This document shows, piece by piece, positions 15,721 through 24,760 of a DNA stretch of 33,365 bases. Under the pieces are notes generated by a model. That model was not told the DNA's origin and searched no databases. It saw nothing but the letters and a program-made list of their open reading frames with translations. This DNA comes from an uncultured Oscillibacter sp. GTDB lineage: Bacteria > Bacillota > Clostridia > Oscillospirales > Oscillospiraceae. The stretch covers positions 1 through 33,365 of the forward strand of contig CAJTZL010000030.1 of the NCBI GenBank assembly GCA_910583695.1. The letters are read 5' to 3'. How positions within the stretch are numbered: position 1 is the first letter of the stretch; every line of letters begins with the position of its first letter. A program made the translations under genes and the position numbers.

Positions 15721-16830
15721 ATGGAGACAAGACCTTATGTATCCTGGGACCTGATGAACCGCTTCCTCATTGACGCATTCAAGGGCTATGGCGTGCCGGA
15801 GGACGACGCGAAAATATGTGCCGACGTCCTGCTGGAGTCCGACCGCCGGGGAATTGAAAGCCACGGCTGCAATCGCTTCAAGCCCATCTACATCGACCGC
15901 ATTGTCAACGGGACCCTGCTCCCGGAGACCAGAATGGACATTGTGAAGGACACCCCCACCACCTTAGTGATGGACGCCAACAACGGAATGGGCATGGTAG
16001 CCAGCTACCATATGATGGAACGGCTCATTGAAAAAGCCGCCCAATACGGCATGGCCGGCGGCGCGGTGTACAACTCTACCCACTACGGCATTGCGGGATA
16101 TTGGACCGCCATGGCGGAAAAAGCCGGTATGATCGGCATTACCGGCACCAATGCCCGGCCCTCCGTGGCTCCCACCTGGGGCGTGGAGCCCATGATGGGA
16201 ACCAACCCCCTCACTTTTACCATGCCCACCGACGAGGAGTTCCCCTTCAACTTTGACTGCGCCACGTCCACTATCCAGAATGGAAAGATCGAGTTCTACG
16301 CCCGCAGCGGCAAGCCCACCCCCGAGGGTCTGGTGGTCACGAAGGACGGAGGCACCATGAGCGACTCCGCCCGGATTCTTGAGGAAATGCGGTCCGGAAA
16401 CTGCGCGCTGCTGTCCCTGGGCGGACCGGGCGAAGCCACCGGCGGCTATAAGGGCTATGGCTTCACCACCATCGTCGAGATTCTCTCCGCCGCCCTGGCC
16501 GGGGGCCCTTACCTGAAGGACCTCAACGGCAAGGCCCCTGACGGCAGCAGCCGGATGTACCGCCTGGGCCACTTCTTCTTCGTCATCAACCCGGAGTTTT
16601 TCATGGGCCTGGACACCTTCAAGAAGACCGCCGGCGGCATCTGCCGGGGGCTCCGGGCCTCCGAGAAGGCCCCCGGCGCAGAGCGCATCTACACCGCCGG
16701 CGAGAAGGAATGGCTGGCCTGGCAGGAGCGCAGGGACAAGGGCGTACCCGTGGGCGAGACCATCCAGAAGGAGATGATTGAAATCCGGGACAGATTGAAC
16801 CTGCCCTATCGCTTCCCCTTTGAGAATTAA
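15721..16830 (+). CDS. Ldh2-family malate/L-lactate (2-hydroxyacid) dehydrogenase
   Basis: A 369-residue NAD(P)-dependent oxidoreductase of the Ldh2/MDH2 family, which differs in fold from classical lactate dehydrogenase. Seen: the active-site stretch DRRGIESHGCNRF with the conserved His, the NNGMGMVASYHMME segment, HYGIAGYWTAMA, and MGTNPLTFTMPT. Substrates in the family include malate, lactate, sulfolactate and ureidoglycolate; the malic enzyme directly downstream favours malate or a related hydroxyacid, but this is inference. AAAGGAG sits 10 bp before the ATG; an in-frame TTG at 15712 is too close to the ribosome site. Confidence 0.88.
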   Translation: METRPYVSWDLMNRFLIDAFKGYGVPEDDAKICADVLLESDRRGIESHGCNRFKPIYIDRIVNGTLLPETRMDIVKDTPTTLVMDANNGMGMVASYHMMERLIEKAAQYGMAGGAVYNSTHYGIAGYWTAMAEKAGMIGITGTNARPSVAPTWGVEPMMGTNPLTFTMPTDEEFPFNFDCATSTIQNGKIEFYARSGKPTPEGLVVTKDGGTMSDSARILEEMRSGNCALLSLGGPGEATGGYKGYGFTTIVEILSAALAGGPYLKDLNGKAPDGSSRMYRLGHFFFVINPEFFMGLDTFKKTAGGICRGLRASEKAPGAERIYTAGEKEWLAWQERRDKGVPVGETIQKEMIEIRDRLNLPYRFPFEN

Positions 16831-16864
16831 AAATAAGTAAATTAAGTAAGGAGGACTTGTCAGT

Positions 16865-18037
<1,173 letters not shown>

Positions 18038-18061
18038 GGAAGGTGATTCCTGGGCTTGCCC

Positions 18062-19102
18062 TCACACGGGCCGCTGGCCGCCGGCAGACACCGCGCCGGA
18101 GCACACGCTCTGGGCGGAGCGGCTCCGAAGGTACCCCTCCGCCTCCCGGACGGTATTTGCCAGATATTCCATGGCCTCCACGGGATAGTTCCCCACGGCG
18201 GTCTCCCCAGTGACCATGACGGAGGCCGCGCCGTCCAGAACGGCGTTGAAGACGTCGCTGACCTCCGCCCGGGTGGGGACAGGGCTGTGCTCCATGGAGG
18301 CCAGCATCTGGGTCACTACCATGAAGGGCCGTCCCGCCTCCCGGCAGGTAGCGGCAATGCGCTTTTGCAGGGCCGGGAGCTTCCAGAGGGGGCCGCTGTT
18401 CCCCAGGTCCCCCCGGGCGATGACGATTTCGTTCGCGACGGGAATCAGCTCCGCCAGCTTCTCCACGCCGTCCAGGTTTTCAATCTTGGCGAACAGCCGG
18501 ACGTCCCGCCCTCCGGCGGCGTCCAGAGCGCCCCGGACGGCCTCCAGGTCCTCTCGGCCCCGGACGAAGGGCTGCATGACGCCAGTGACGCCATAGTTCC
18601 CGGCAAGGCGGAGATTTTCCCGGTCGCTGTCCGTCATGGCGGGGAGGCGGATGTCCACACCGGGGAGAGCGGCGCTCTTCCGGCTCCGGAGAATGCCGCC
18701 CCGCTCCACCCGGGCCAGAGCCCCCTCCGGCAGGGGCTCCGTGACCCGGAGCAGCAGCCTGCCGTCGTCCAGCAGGACCTCCTGCCCGGGAAGCAGATGG
18801 GGCAGGACGGCGGGGGGCAGGGGAATGCCGCTTCCCAGGCGGACCAGGGCCCCGTCCGCCAATTCCAAAGGAAGCGGGAGGACGCCCACCCGGAGCTCCG
18901 GGCCCTGCATGTCGATGAGGAGCTGGGGCGTGACGCCGCAGCGCCGGGCGGCGGCGCGGAGGTGCTCCAGCTGCTCCGCCGCCCCGGGGAGGCCCACGTG
19001 GGAGAGGTTCAGCCGAATGCCGGTCATGCCGGCTTCAAAGAGCCGGGCCAGGGTCTCGGTATCGGAGCAGGCAGGGCCCAGGGTGCCGTAAATTTGGACC
19101 AT
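18062..19102 (-). CDS. Pyruvate-kinase-like protein lacking most of the C-terminal domain
   Basis: A 346-residue product with the A (barrel) and a short B domain of pyruvate kinase: GTLGPACSD, RLNLSHV, the core FAKIENLDGV, IARGDLG, TQMLASM, PTRAEVSDVFNAVLDG and GETAVGNYPVEA. Normal enzymes have about 470 residues or more. This one stops shortly after the barrel, just inside the C-terminal (regulatory/subunit-contact) domain. The usual DTKGPEIR is DMQGPELR, so the Thr and Lys of that loop are changed. Catalytic Lys, Glu and Asp of the barrel remain. It may be a degenerate kinase, a specialised paralogue or a 3'-truncated gene. GGGGAGG precedes the ATG, 15 bp after mtnA. Confidence 0.82.
   Translation of the reverse strand: MVQIYGTLGPACSDTETLARLFEAGMTGIRLNLSHVGLPGAAEQLEHLRAAARRCGVTPQLLIDMQGPELRVGVLPLPLELADGALVRLGSGIPLPPAVLPHLLPGQEVLLDDGRLLLRVTEPLPEGALARVERGGILRSRKSAALPGVDIRLPAMTDSDRENLRLAGNYGVTGVMQPFVRGREDLEAVRGALDAAGGRDVRLFAKIENLDGVEKLAELIPVANEIVIARGDLGNSGPLWKLPALQKRIAATCREAGRPFMVVTQMLASMEHSPVPTRAEVSDVFNAVLDGAASVMVTGETAVGNYPVEAMEYLANTVREAEGYLRSRSAQSVCSGAVSAGGQRPV
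18135..18207. repeat. Direct repeat, intact-gene copy
   Basis: Partner of 15345-15417 (71 of 73 bases identical, same orientation, 2790 bp apart). The two copies bracket the dehydrogenase-malic enzyme operon including its promoter. Confidence 0.9.
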
Positions 19103-19117
19103 CGGACGCGCCTCCCC

Positions 19118-20188
19118 TCAGCGGAAGAGGGCCGCCAGGCTCTCGGTGTAGGGGGGACGGCAGATGCCCTTCTCCGTGACGATGCCGGTGATGAGCCGGT
19201 GGTCCGTCACGTCGAAGGAGGGGTTGTAGCACGCGACACCCGGCAGGGCCATGGGCTTTTCATACCAGAGGGTCTTGATCTCCTCCGGGTCCCGGAGCTC
19301 AATGGGGATGTGGTCCCCGTCGGGGCAGTTCCGGTCAATGGTGCTGGTGGGACCCAGGACGTAGAGGGGAATCCCGTAGTGCTTCGCCAGAATGGCCACG
19401 CCGCTGGTGCCGATTTTGTTGGCCGTGTCCCCGTTGGCGGCCACCCGGTCGCAGCCCACGAAGCAGGCCTGGACCCAGCCGTTTTTCATCACCATGGAGG
19501 CCATGTTGTCGCAGATCAGGGTCACGTCCACCCCGGCCCGGTGGAGCTCGTAGCTGGTGAGACGGGCCCCCTGGAGCAGGGGGCGGGTCTCGTCGGCAAA
19601 GACCCGGATGCGCATCCCCCGCTCCGCCGCCAGCAGGAAGGGCCCCTGTGCGGTGCCGTAGCGGGATGTGGCCAGAGGCCCGGCGTTGCAGTGGGTGAGG
19701 ACGCCGTCCCCCTCCTTGAGAAGGCTCAGGCCGTACTCGGAGATGGCCCGGCACTTGGCGATGTCGTCCTCATGGATGGATACCGCCTTCTGGTACAGGG
19801 CCTCCAGCAGGGCGGGACGGGGGTCCGCCAGATGGGCGGCGGCGGTTTTCTCCATCTCCCCCAGGGCCCAGCTGAGGTTCACCGCCGTGGGGCGGGAGGC
19901 GTTTAGCTGGGCGGAATGCGCCCGGAGCCGGACCTGGAAGGCGGCGGGGTCCGGCTCTTCAATGGAGCGGGCCAGGACATAGAGGCAGTAGGCGGCGCAG
20001 ATGCCGATGGCGGGAGCGCCCCGGACCCGGAGCGACCGGATGGCCTCCGTCATCTCCTCCACGGTTTGGAGGCGGATCTCCCGCTCCTCGCCGGGAAGGA
20101 GGCTCTGGTCGATGATGTACAGAGCCTCCGCGGCCTTGTCAAAGCGGATGTTCTGCGCGTGGGTGATGGCTTTCAGGGAGGTGGGCAT
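19118..20188 (-). CDS. mtnA: S-methyl-5-thioribose-1-phosphate isomerase
   Basis: Converts methylthioribose-1-phosphate to methylthioribulose-1-phosphate in methionine salvage; related enzymes act on 5-deoxyribose-1-phosphate. The 356-residue product has RGAPAIG, the catalytic-Cys motif LTHCNAGPLATSRYGTAQG, and GCDRVAANGDTANKIGTSG carrying the catalytic Asp. These separate it from eIF2B-type relatives. The ATG at 20188 was chosen for AAAGGAG 8 bp upstream and a good promoter beyond. No other methionine-salvage gene lies nearby, so the product's fate is unclear; its only operon partner is the pyruvate-kinase-like gene. Confidence 0.93.
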   Translation of the reverse strand: MPTSLKAITHAQNIRFDKAAEALYIIDQSLLPGEEREIRLQTVEEMTEAIRSLRVRGAPAIGICAAYCLYVLARSIEEPDPAAFQVRLRAHSAQLNASRPTAVNLSWALGEMEKTAAAHLADPRPALLEALYQKAVSIHEDDIAKCRAISEYGLSLLKEGDGVLTHCNAGPLATSRYGTAQGPFLLAAERGMRIRVFADETRPLLQGARLTSYELHRAGVDVTLICDNMASMVMKNGWVQACFVGCDRVAANGDTANKIGTSGVAILAKHYGIPLYVLGPTSTIDRNCPDGDHIPIELRDPEEIKTLWYEKPMALPGVACYNPSFDVTDHRLITGIVTEKGICRPPYTESLAALFR

Positions 20189-20230
20189 GGGGACGCTCCT
20201 TTCTTTTGCGCGGGGTGTGATGTCAGTCGG

Positions 20231-20259
20231 ATTATAGCACAAAGCGCCTGCATTTGCAA
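20231..20259 (-). promoter_or_regulatory. Predicted promoter of mtnA
   Basis: Minus strand: TTGCAA (20259-20254), 17-bp spacer, TATAAT (20236-20231), about 43 bp before the mtnA start. Confidence 0.85.
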
Positions 20260-20425
20260 CGGCCCGCAGGAATGGGGGAGCGTCCCGCCGCCCATTTTAT
20301 GGGAGGAATGCGGCGCAGGGGCGGACCTGTGTGCCCGTCTTTCAGAAGCACCGGGGGAGAAGGGAGGACGCATAGGTTCATCTTTATAGGATCGCATCTT
20401 CCAATTGGGCCCGCCCCAGTGGCGG

Positions 20426-20464
20426 AACAGCGCCCGGACACATGGTGTCCGGGCGCTGTTTTCG
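20426..20464 (-). terminator. Strong hairpin after the SLH gene
   Basis: Perfect 16-bp stem (20426-20441 with 20445-20460) with a 3-nt loop. The SLH gene ends 21 bp away on the minus strand, but the T tract (TTTT) lies on the plus-strand side. On the minus strand it may therefore act as a 3' stabilising end or a weak terminator. The remainder of the gap down to the mtnA promoter shows nothing else. Confidence 0.65.
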
Positions 20465-20480
20465 GAAGGGGGGAAGGACC

Positions 20481-22778
20481 TCAGCGGAAGTCGCCGCCCA
20501 CTTCAATGACGCGGATAACTCCGTCGTCGCTGGCGTACATGTCGCATTCCTTCGCATAGGCGTGGGCGATATCCACCACGCTTTTGCCCTCGGAGGCGGA
20601 AATCCAGGTGCGGGTATCCTTGTTATAGGCCATGACAGTGACGGGGATGCTGTAGCTCCGGCCGTCCACCGTGACGGAGCTCTCTCCGCTCCAGGCGGAG
20701 TTGGGCACGTCCTTCAGGGCCGTCAGGGGCCTGAGGCTGGAGAAGCTGCCGGTGCCTGCGTCGTCCACCACGGCGGCCACGTAGACTCCGCCGCCGATGT
20801 CGTAGCTGCTGCGGAAGGGTCCGGCAACCTTGCCCTGGTCGTTGTAAATGGAGATATAGGAGGAATCCCGGTCGTCCAGACTGACGGAGGTGCGCCCGTA
20901 GACTGTGGCGCCTCCGCCCACGGCCCCCAGGGCGATGATATCCACCTGTCCGGCCCAGTTGGTGTGGGCATAGCTGATTTCGCCGTTGGGGATGGGCCCG
21001 GCTCCCAGGTCGTTCAGACTGAGAGTTTCAATGCCGTTGGCGGTGTACCGGAAGACGCTGACGGTCTCCGCCAGATTGCTGCTGCCGATCTGGCGCTTCT
21101 CCAAATCCAGCGCGCCGGAGACGCCGCCGCCCAGGCGGACCAGGCCGATGGTGTTTCTCCCGGTGGAAGTGACCCGGACCAGTCGGTTCTGCATGCGGGC
21201 CAGCTCCTCCTGGCGCAGCTGGGTGATCTTGTCGTTGATCTGCTCGCCCAGGTCCACGGAGCCCTTGATTTCAATGCCGCAGAGGAGCTCCACCGTGGCG
21301 CTGGTGCCGGAGATGGAGGTGGCGATTCCGATGGCGTTGGCCCCGGCTCCGGCGGTGTTGGGCTTTACCGCTCCGGCCACCTTGTTGTCCTCCGTCAGCA
21401 GCAGGGTGATCTGATCGCCGGGGCGGAACTTCGCCAGGGTGGACTGGGCCGTGGGCAGCACGTCAAAGTCGTGGCCCAGGACCCGGATACCGGTGGCCTC
21501 CGTGGGGCTGGGGGTGCAGGACTCGTAGTAGCCCGTCAGCCGGGTGTCGCAGACCCGGATGGTGTTGGTGGAGCTGGCATAGGTGGCCACGTCATAGGGC
21601 CGCATGTCCTTGGCGTTGGCCCGGCAGCCGTTTTTGTAGATCGTGTAGCCTCCCACGCCTCCGGTGAGGGAGTCGAAGCCCTTGACGGAGTTTTTCTCGT
21701 AGACGATGACGGCCTCGGTGGAGCTGTCGCCGCCGCCGATGAAGATGAACTCCACGTTTCCGGCGGTGCCCAGATAGAGGGTCAGAGACGTGCCGGGATT
21801 CACCCAGGAACGGGCCTCGCTCCAGGTGGTCTCTGCGCCGTTGCGGTAGACCTTGGTGCCGCCTGTAACCATGTATTTACTTCCGGAGCGGTCCGTGATC
21901 TGGTTGGCCTCCGCCTTGAGCACAGTGATGACCCGGCTGACGCCCAGAGCGTCGGGGAGGAAGGTGCGGACCTTCTGGCCCTCCAGCACCAGCGTGCCCT
22001 TCAGGCCGTTGAGGGAGCCGTTGGAGGCCTTGTCCCCGGCCATCTGGTAAATGGAGCCGTCGGAGAAGAGCATGGCGGTCTCCTTGCCGTCGGGCCCCCG
22101 GGCGTTGGAGGACACCAGGACCATGTCCGTCTTGGTGGTCAGCCCGGCGGCGGTGAGGAAGTTGCTGACGGTTTTATCCCCCTGGACGTCCGCCCGAAGG
22201 AGGTTGTTGAAGAGGACGGCGGCGTCGCTGCGGCTGAGGGGAGCGCTGCCCTTGGTGGTGTCCACCCCGTCGGTGAGGCCGATGGAGGCGGCGAAGGACA
22301 GGTAGCTGTCCGGCCACACGCCGCCGATGTTCTCGTCCTTATACCCCAGGACCCGGAGGAGGATGGTGGCCGCCTGCCCCAGGGTGACGGTGCGGTCCGG
22401 GTAGAACTTGCCGTCGGAGAAGCCGGAGATGGCGTTCTTTCCCTTGGAGGCCATGTTGATGTAAGCCGCCGCCCAGTGGGAGGGCTTCACGTCCGGGTAG
22501 ACGGTGACGGTGCGGTAGAGGCCCAGCTCATCCTCGGCGTTCAGGGCGCAGACCACCATCTTGCAGAACTGGGCCCGGGTGAGCTGGCCGTTGGGCCGGA
22601 AGTTTCCGTCGGAAAAGCCGTCCATCACGCCCATGAGCCGCAGGGACTCCACCTGGGCGTAAGCGTCGCCGCCCAGGTCGTAGAAGCGGTTGGCGGGGGG
22701 CGCGGCCTGGGCGGGCAGGACCAGCAAGGACGCCGCCATGGCCGCCAGGAGCAGCAGGGACAACACGCGTTTTTTCAT
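20481..22778 (-). CDS. Secreted S-layer homology (SLH) domain protein
   Basis: A 765-residue protein with a clear signal peptide (MKKR, hydrophobic core, cut near AQA at 23-25). Three SLH repeats follow (about 31-80, 94-143, 155-195; GFSDGNFRPNGQLTRAQ and GFSDGKFYPDRTVTLGQA). These domains usually bind pyruvylated cell-wall polymer. The remaining 560 residues are beta-rich (Gly/Thr/Val), without an enzyme motif I recognise. The ATG at 22778 follows GAGGAGGA, and the permease stop codon is 14 bp upstream. It is thus the last gene of the MacAB-like operon and may act at the cell wall with it. Confidence 0.88.
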   Translation of the reverse strand: MKKRVLSLLLLAAMAASLLVLPAQAAPPANRFYDLGGDAYAQVESLRLMGVMDGFSDGNFRPNGQLTRAQFCKMVVCALNAEDELGLYRTVTVYPDVKPSHWAAAYINMASKGKNAISGFSDGKFYPDRTVTLGQAATILLRVLGYKDENIGGVWPDSYLSFAASIGLTDGVDTTKGSAPLSRSDAAVLFNNLLRADVQGDKTVSNFLTAAGLTTKTDMVLVSSNARGPDGKETAMLFSDGSIYQMAGDKASNGSLNGLKGTLVLEGQKVRTFLPDALGVSRVITVLKAEANQITDRSGSKYMVTGGTKVYRNGAETTWSEARSWVNPGTSLTLYLGTAGNVEFIFIGGGDSSTEAVIVYEKNSVKGFDSLTGGVGGYTIYKNGCRANAKDMRPYDVATYASSTNTIRVCDTRLTGYYESCTPSPTEATGIRVLGHDFDVLPTAQSTLAKFRPGDQITLLLTEDNKVAGAVKPNTAGAGANAIGIATSISGTSATVELLCGIEIKGSVDLGEQINDKITQLRQEELARMQNRLVRVTSTGRNTIGLVRLGGGVSGALDLEKRQIGSSNLAETVSVFRYTANGIETLSLNDLGAGPIPNGEISYAHTNWAGQVDIIALGAVGGGATVYGRTSVSLDDRDSSYISIYNDQGKVAGPFRSSYDIGGGVYVAAVVDDAGTGSFSSLRPLTALKDVPNSAWSGESSVTVDGRSYSIPVTVMAYNKDTRTWISASEGKSVVDIAHAYAKECDMYASDDGVIRVIEVGGDFR

Positions 22779-22792
22779 AGTCTTCCTCCTCA

Positions 22793-24061
22793 TTATTCCG
22801 CTCGGAGCGCCTCGACGGGCTGGAGCTTGGACGCCTTGATGGCGGGGTAGCTGCCGAAGATCAGCCCCAGCAGCACGGAGAACCCCAGGGCCCCGGCCGT
22901 TACGCTGGCGGAGGGGTAAATGGTCATTTTAAACAGCAGGTTTCCCGCCACATAACAGCCCAGGGTGCCAAGCAAAATGCCGATGATGCCGCCGATGCCG
23001 CAGAGCATGGCCGCCTCGATCAAAAACTGGGTGACGATGGAGCTCCGCTGGGCGCCAATGGCCCGGCGGATGCCGATTTCCCTGGTCCGCTCCGTCACCG
23101 TCACCAGCATGATGTTCATGATGCCGATGCCGCCCACCAGCAGGGAAATGGCGGCGATGCCGCCCAGCACCAGGGAGATCATGCCCATCTGCTCGTTCAT
23201 GCTCTGCTGCCAGCGGTCGTCGGGGCTGACGTAGGAGTCCCCTGTGGCGGGGTCTACCAGCCCCTTCAAAAAGCCCCGGACACGGGTGGCCACCTCCGTG
23301 GTGGAAACGCCGTCCTTGGCCTTGATGATAAAATTCTCAATCCGGTCGCCCCCCAGCAGCCGGCGGGCGGTATAGGGCAGGAGGATGATGTTGTCGATGG
23401 TGCTCCCCTGTGCGTCGCTTCCGGTGACGCGGGGGGCGTAGACTCCCACCACCTCGAAGTTCTGCCCGTTGAGCTGGAGAAACTTACCCACCGGGTCGGC
23501 GGCGTCGAAGTACACCTCCGCCGCCTGAGAGCCTAAGACGCAGACCTGGTTGTACCGCTCGACGTCCAGCTCGCCCAGGTCCCGGCCCTTGGTAATCGTC
23601 AGATTGTTGCAGGCGCTGTACTGGTTGGAGACATAGTAGACGTCCGGGGGCCGCTGGCCGGTCATGTTCCCCATCTCGTCCCAGCTCCACTCAAAGTTGG
23701 CGGAGTTTTTCGTGCCGTAGACCACGTTGACGCTGGCCCGGGCCTCCGGCGTGATGCCCACGATGTACTGGGGGATGGACTTGCAGTAGGCATAGAGGTC
23801 CGGGAAGTAGTCCTTGCCGGAGCTGATCATGTTGCCGTTTTCGTCCACTTCATACATGTAACTGTAGATGTCTACCGTGATTTTGTTGCTGCCCATGGCG
23901 GAGAACTGCTCCATGGTTTTCGCCGCGTAGCCGGTCATGACCGAGACGATGGTCATGACCGCCGCGATGCCGATGATGACGCCCAGCATGGTCAGCATGG
24001 AGCGGCCCTTTTTGCCGATGATGGACTTCCAGGCCATTTTCACTGCCTGACGGATGTTCAA
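22793..24061 (-). CDS. MacB-type ABC transporter permease
   Basis: A 422-residue FtsX/MacB-family permease. One membrane helix near the N-terminus (SMLTMLGVIIGIAAVMTIV) is followed by a large extracytoplasmic MacB_PCD-type domain (about 45-285) and three C-terminal helices (with VGGIGIMNIMLVTVTERTREIG). Such mechanotransmission exporters move peptides, antibiotics or lipoproteins. The start is TTG, overlapping the ATPase stop as TTGA, with AGGAGG 10 bp upstream; a GTG six codons further in is an alternative. Together with the ATPase and adaptor it forms a MacAB-like exporter. Confidence 0.92.
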   Translation of the reverse strand: MNIRQAVKMAWKSIIGKKGRSMLTMLGVIIGIAAVMTIVSVMTGYAAKTMEQFSAMGSNKITVDIYSYMYEVDENGNMISSGKDYFPDLYAYCKSIPQYIVGITPEARASVNVVYGTKNSANFEWSWDEMGNMTGQRPPDVYYVSNQYSACNNLTITKGRDLGELDVERYNQVCVLGSQAAEVYFDAADPVGKFLQLNGQNFEVVGVYAPRVTGSDAQGSTIDNIILLPYTARRLLGGDRIENFIIKAKDGVSTTEVATRVRGFLKGLVDPATGDSYVSPDDRWQQSMNEQMGMISLVLGGIAAISLLVGGIGIMNIMLVTVTERTREIGIRRAIGAQRSSIVTQFLIEAAMLCGIGGIIGILLGTLGCYVAGNLLFKMTIYPSASVTAGALGFSVLLGLIFGSYPAIKASKLQPVEALRAE

Positions 24062-24759
24062 AACCAGTCCACCTCCTGTTCCTTGTCCTCCACGATTTTC
24101 CCGTCGGTGAGGCGCACGCAGCGCCGGGCCGTGGCGGCGATTCCGTTGTCGTGGGTGATGAGGATGACGGTGGTGCCCTCCCGGTTGAGCTGCTGGAGAA
24201 ACTCCAGCACCTCGTGGCCCGTCCGGGAGTCCAGGGCACCGGTGGGCTCGTCGGCCATGATGATGGGGGGCTTGGTGGCGATGGCTCGGGCGATGGCCAC
24301 CCGCTGCTGCTGGCCGCCGGACATCTCCGTGGGCTTGTGCTTCACGCGGTTGGAAAGACCCACCCGGTCCAGGGCCTCCAGGGCCATGTCATAGCGGTCG
24401 TCCGCCCGGATGCCCTGGTAAATCAGGGGCAGCTCCACGTTCTCCAGCACCGTCAGGGTCTGAATCAGGTTGTACTGCTGGAAGATGAAGCCGATCTCCT
24501 TGTTGCGGATGCGGCTGAGCTCCGTGTCCGTCAGCTCCCGGACGTCGGTGCCGTCCAGAAGGTAGTTTCCCCGGGTGGGGATGTCCAGACAGCCCAGGAC
24601 GTTCATCATGGTGGACTTGCCGGAGCCGGACTGGCCCACGATGGCCACAAACTCCCCCCGCTGTATGGTGAGGGAAACCCCATCCAGGGCCCGGACCTCG
24701 CTTTCAAGACCCTCGCCGTAGATCTTGAAGATGTCTTTCAATTCAATCAGATTTGCCAT
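24058..24759 (-). CDS. MacB/LolD-type ABC transporter ATPase
   Basis: A 233-residue ABC ATPase with Walker A GQSGSGKST (42-50), Q-loop FIFQQYNLI, signature MSGGQQQRVAIARA (146-159), Walker B IIMADEPTGALD (166-177) and the switch His in LITHDN. It drives the permease encoded directly downstream, with which it overlaps by 3 bp. The ATG at 24759 starts 1 bp after the adaptor stop codon, so expression is probably coupled; there is no strong ribosome site of its own. A longer open frame upstream lacks family likeness. Confidence 0.95.
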   Translation of the reverse strand: MANLIELKDIFKIYGEGLESEVRALDGVSLTIQRGEFVAIVGQSGSGKSTMMNVLGCLDIPTRGNYLLDGTDVRELTDTELSRIRNKEIGFIFQQYNLIQTLTVLENVELPLIYQGIRADDRYDMALEALDRVGLSNRVKHKPTEMSGGQQQRVAIARAIATKPPIIMADEPTGALDSRTGHEVLEFLQQLNREGTTVILITHDNGIAATARRCVRLTDGKIVEDKEQEVDWF

Positions 24760-24760
24760 A

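Noticed and set aside
18056..19906. 616-codon plus-strand frame opposite the kinase-like gene and mtnA
   Set aside because: Antisense shadow with repetitive Gly/Ala/His composition; both minus-strand genes are certain.
20442..22850. 802-codon plus-strand frame opposite the SLH gene
   Set aside because: Antisense shadow; the minus strand encodes a signal peptide and SLH repeats.
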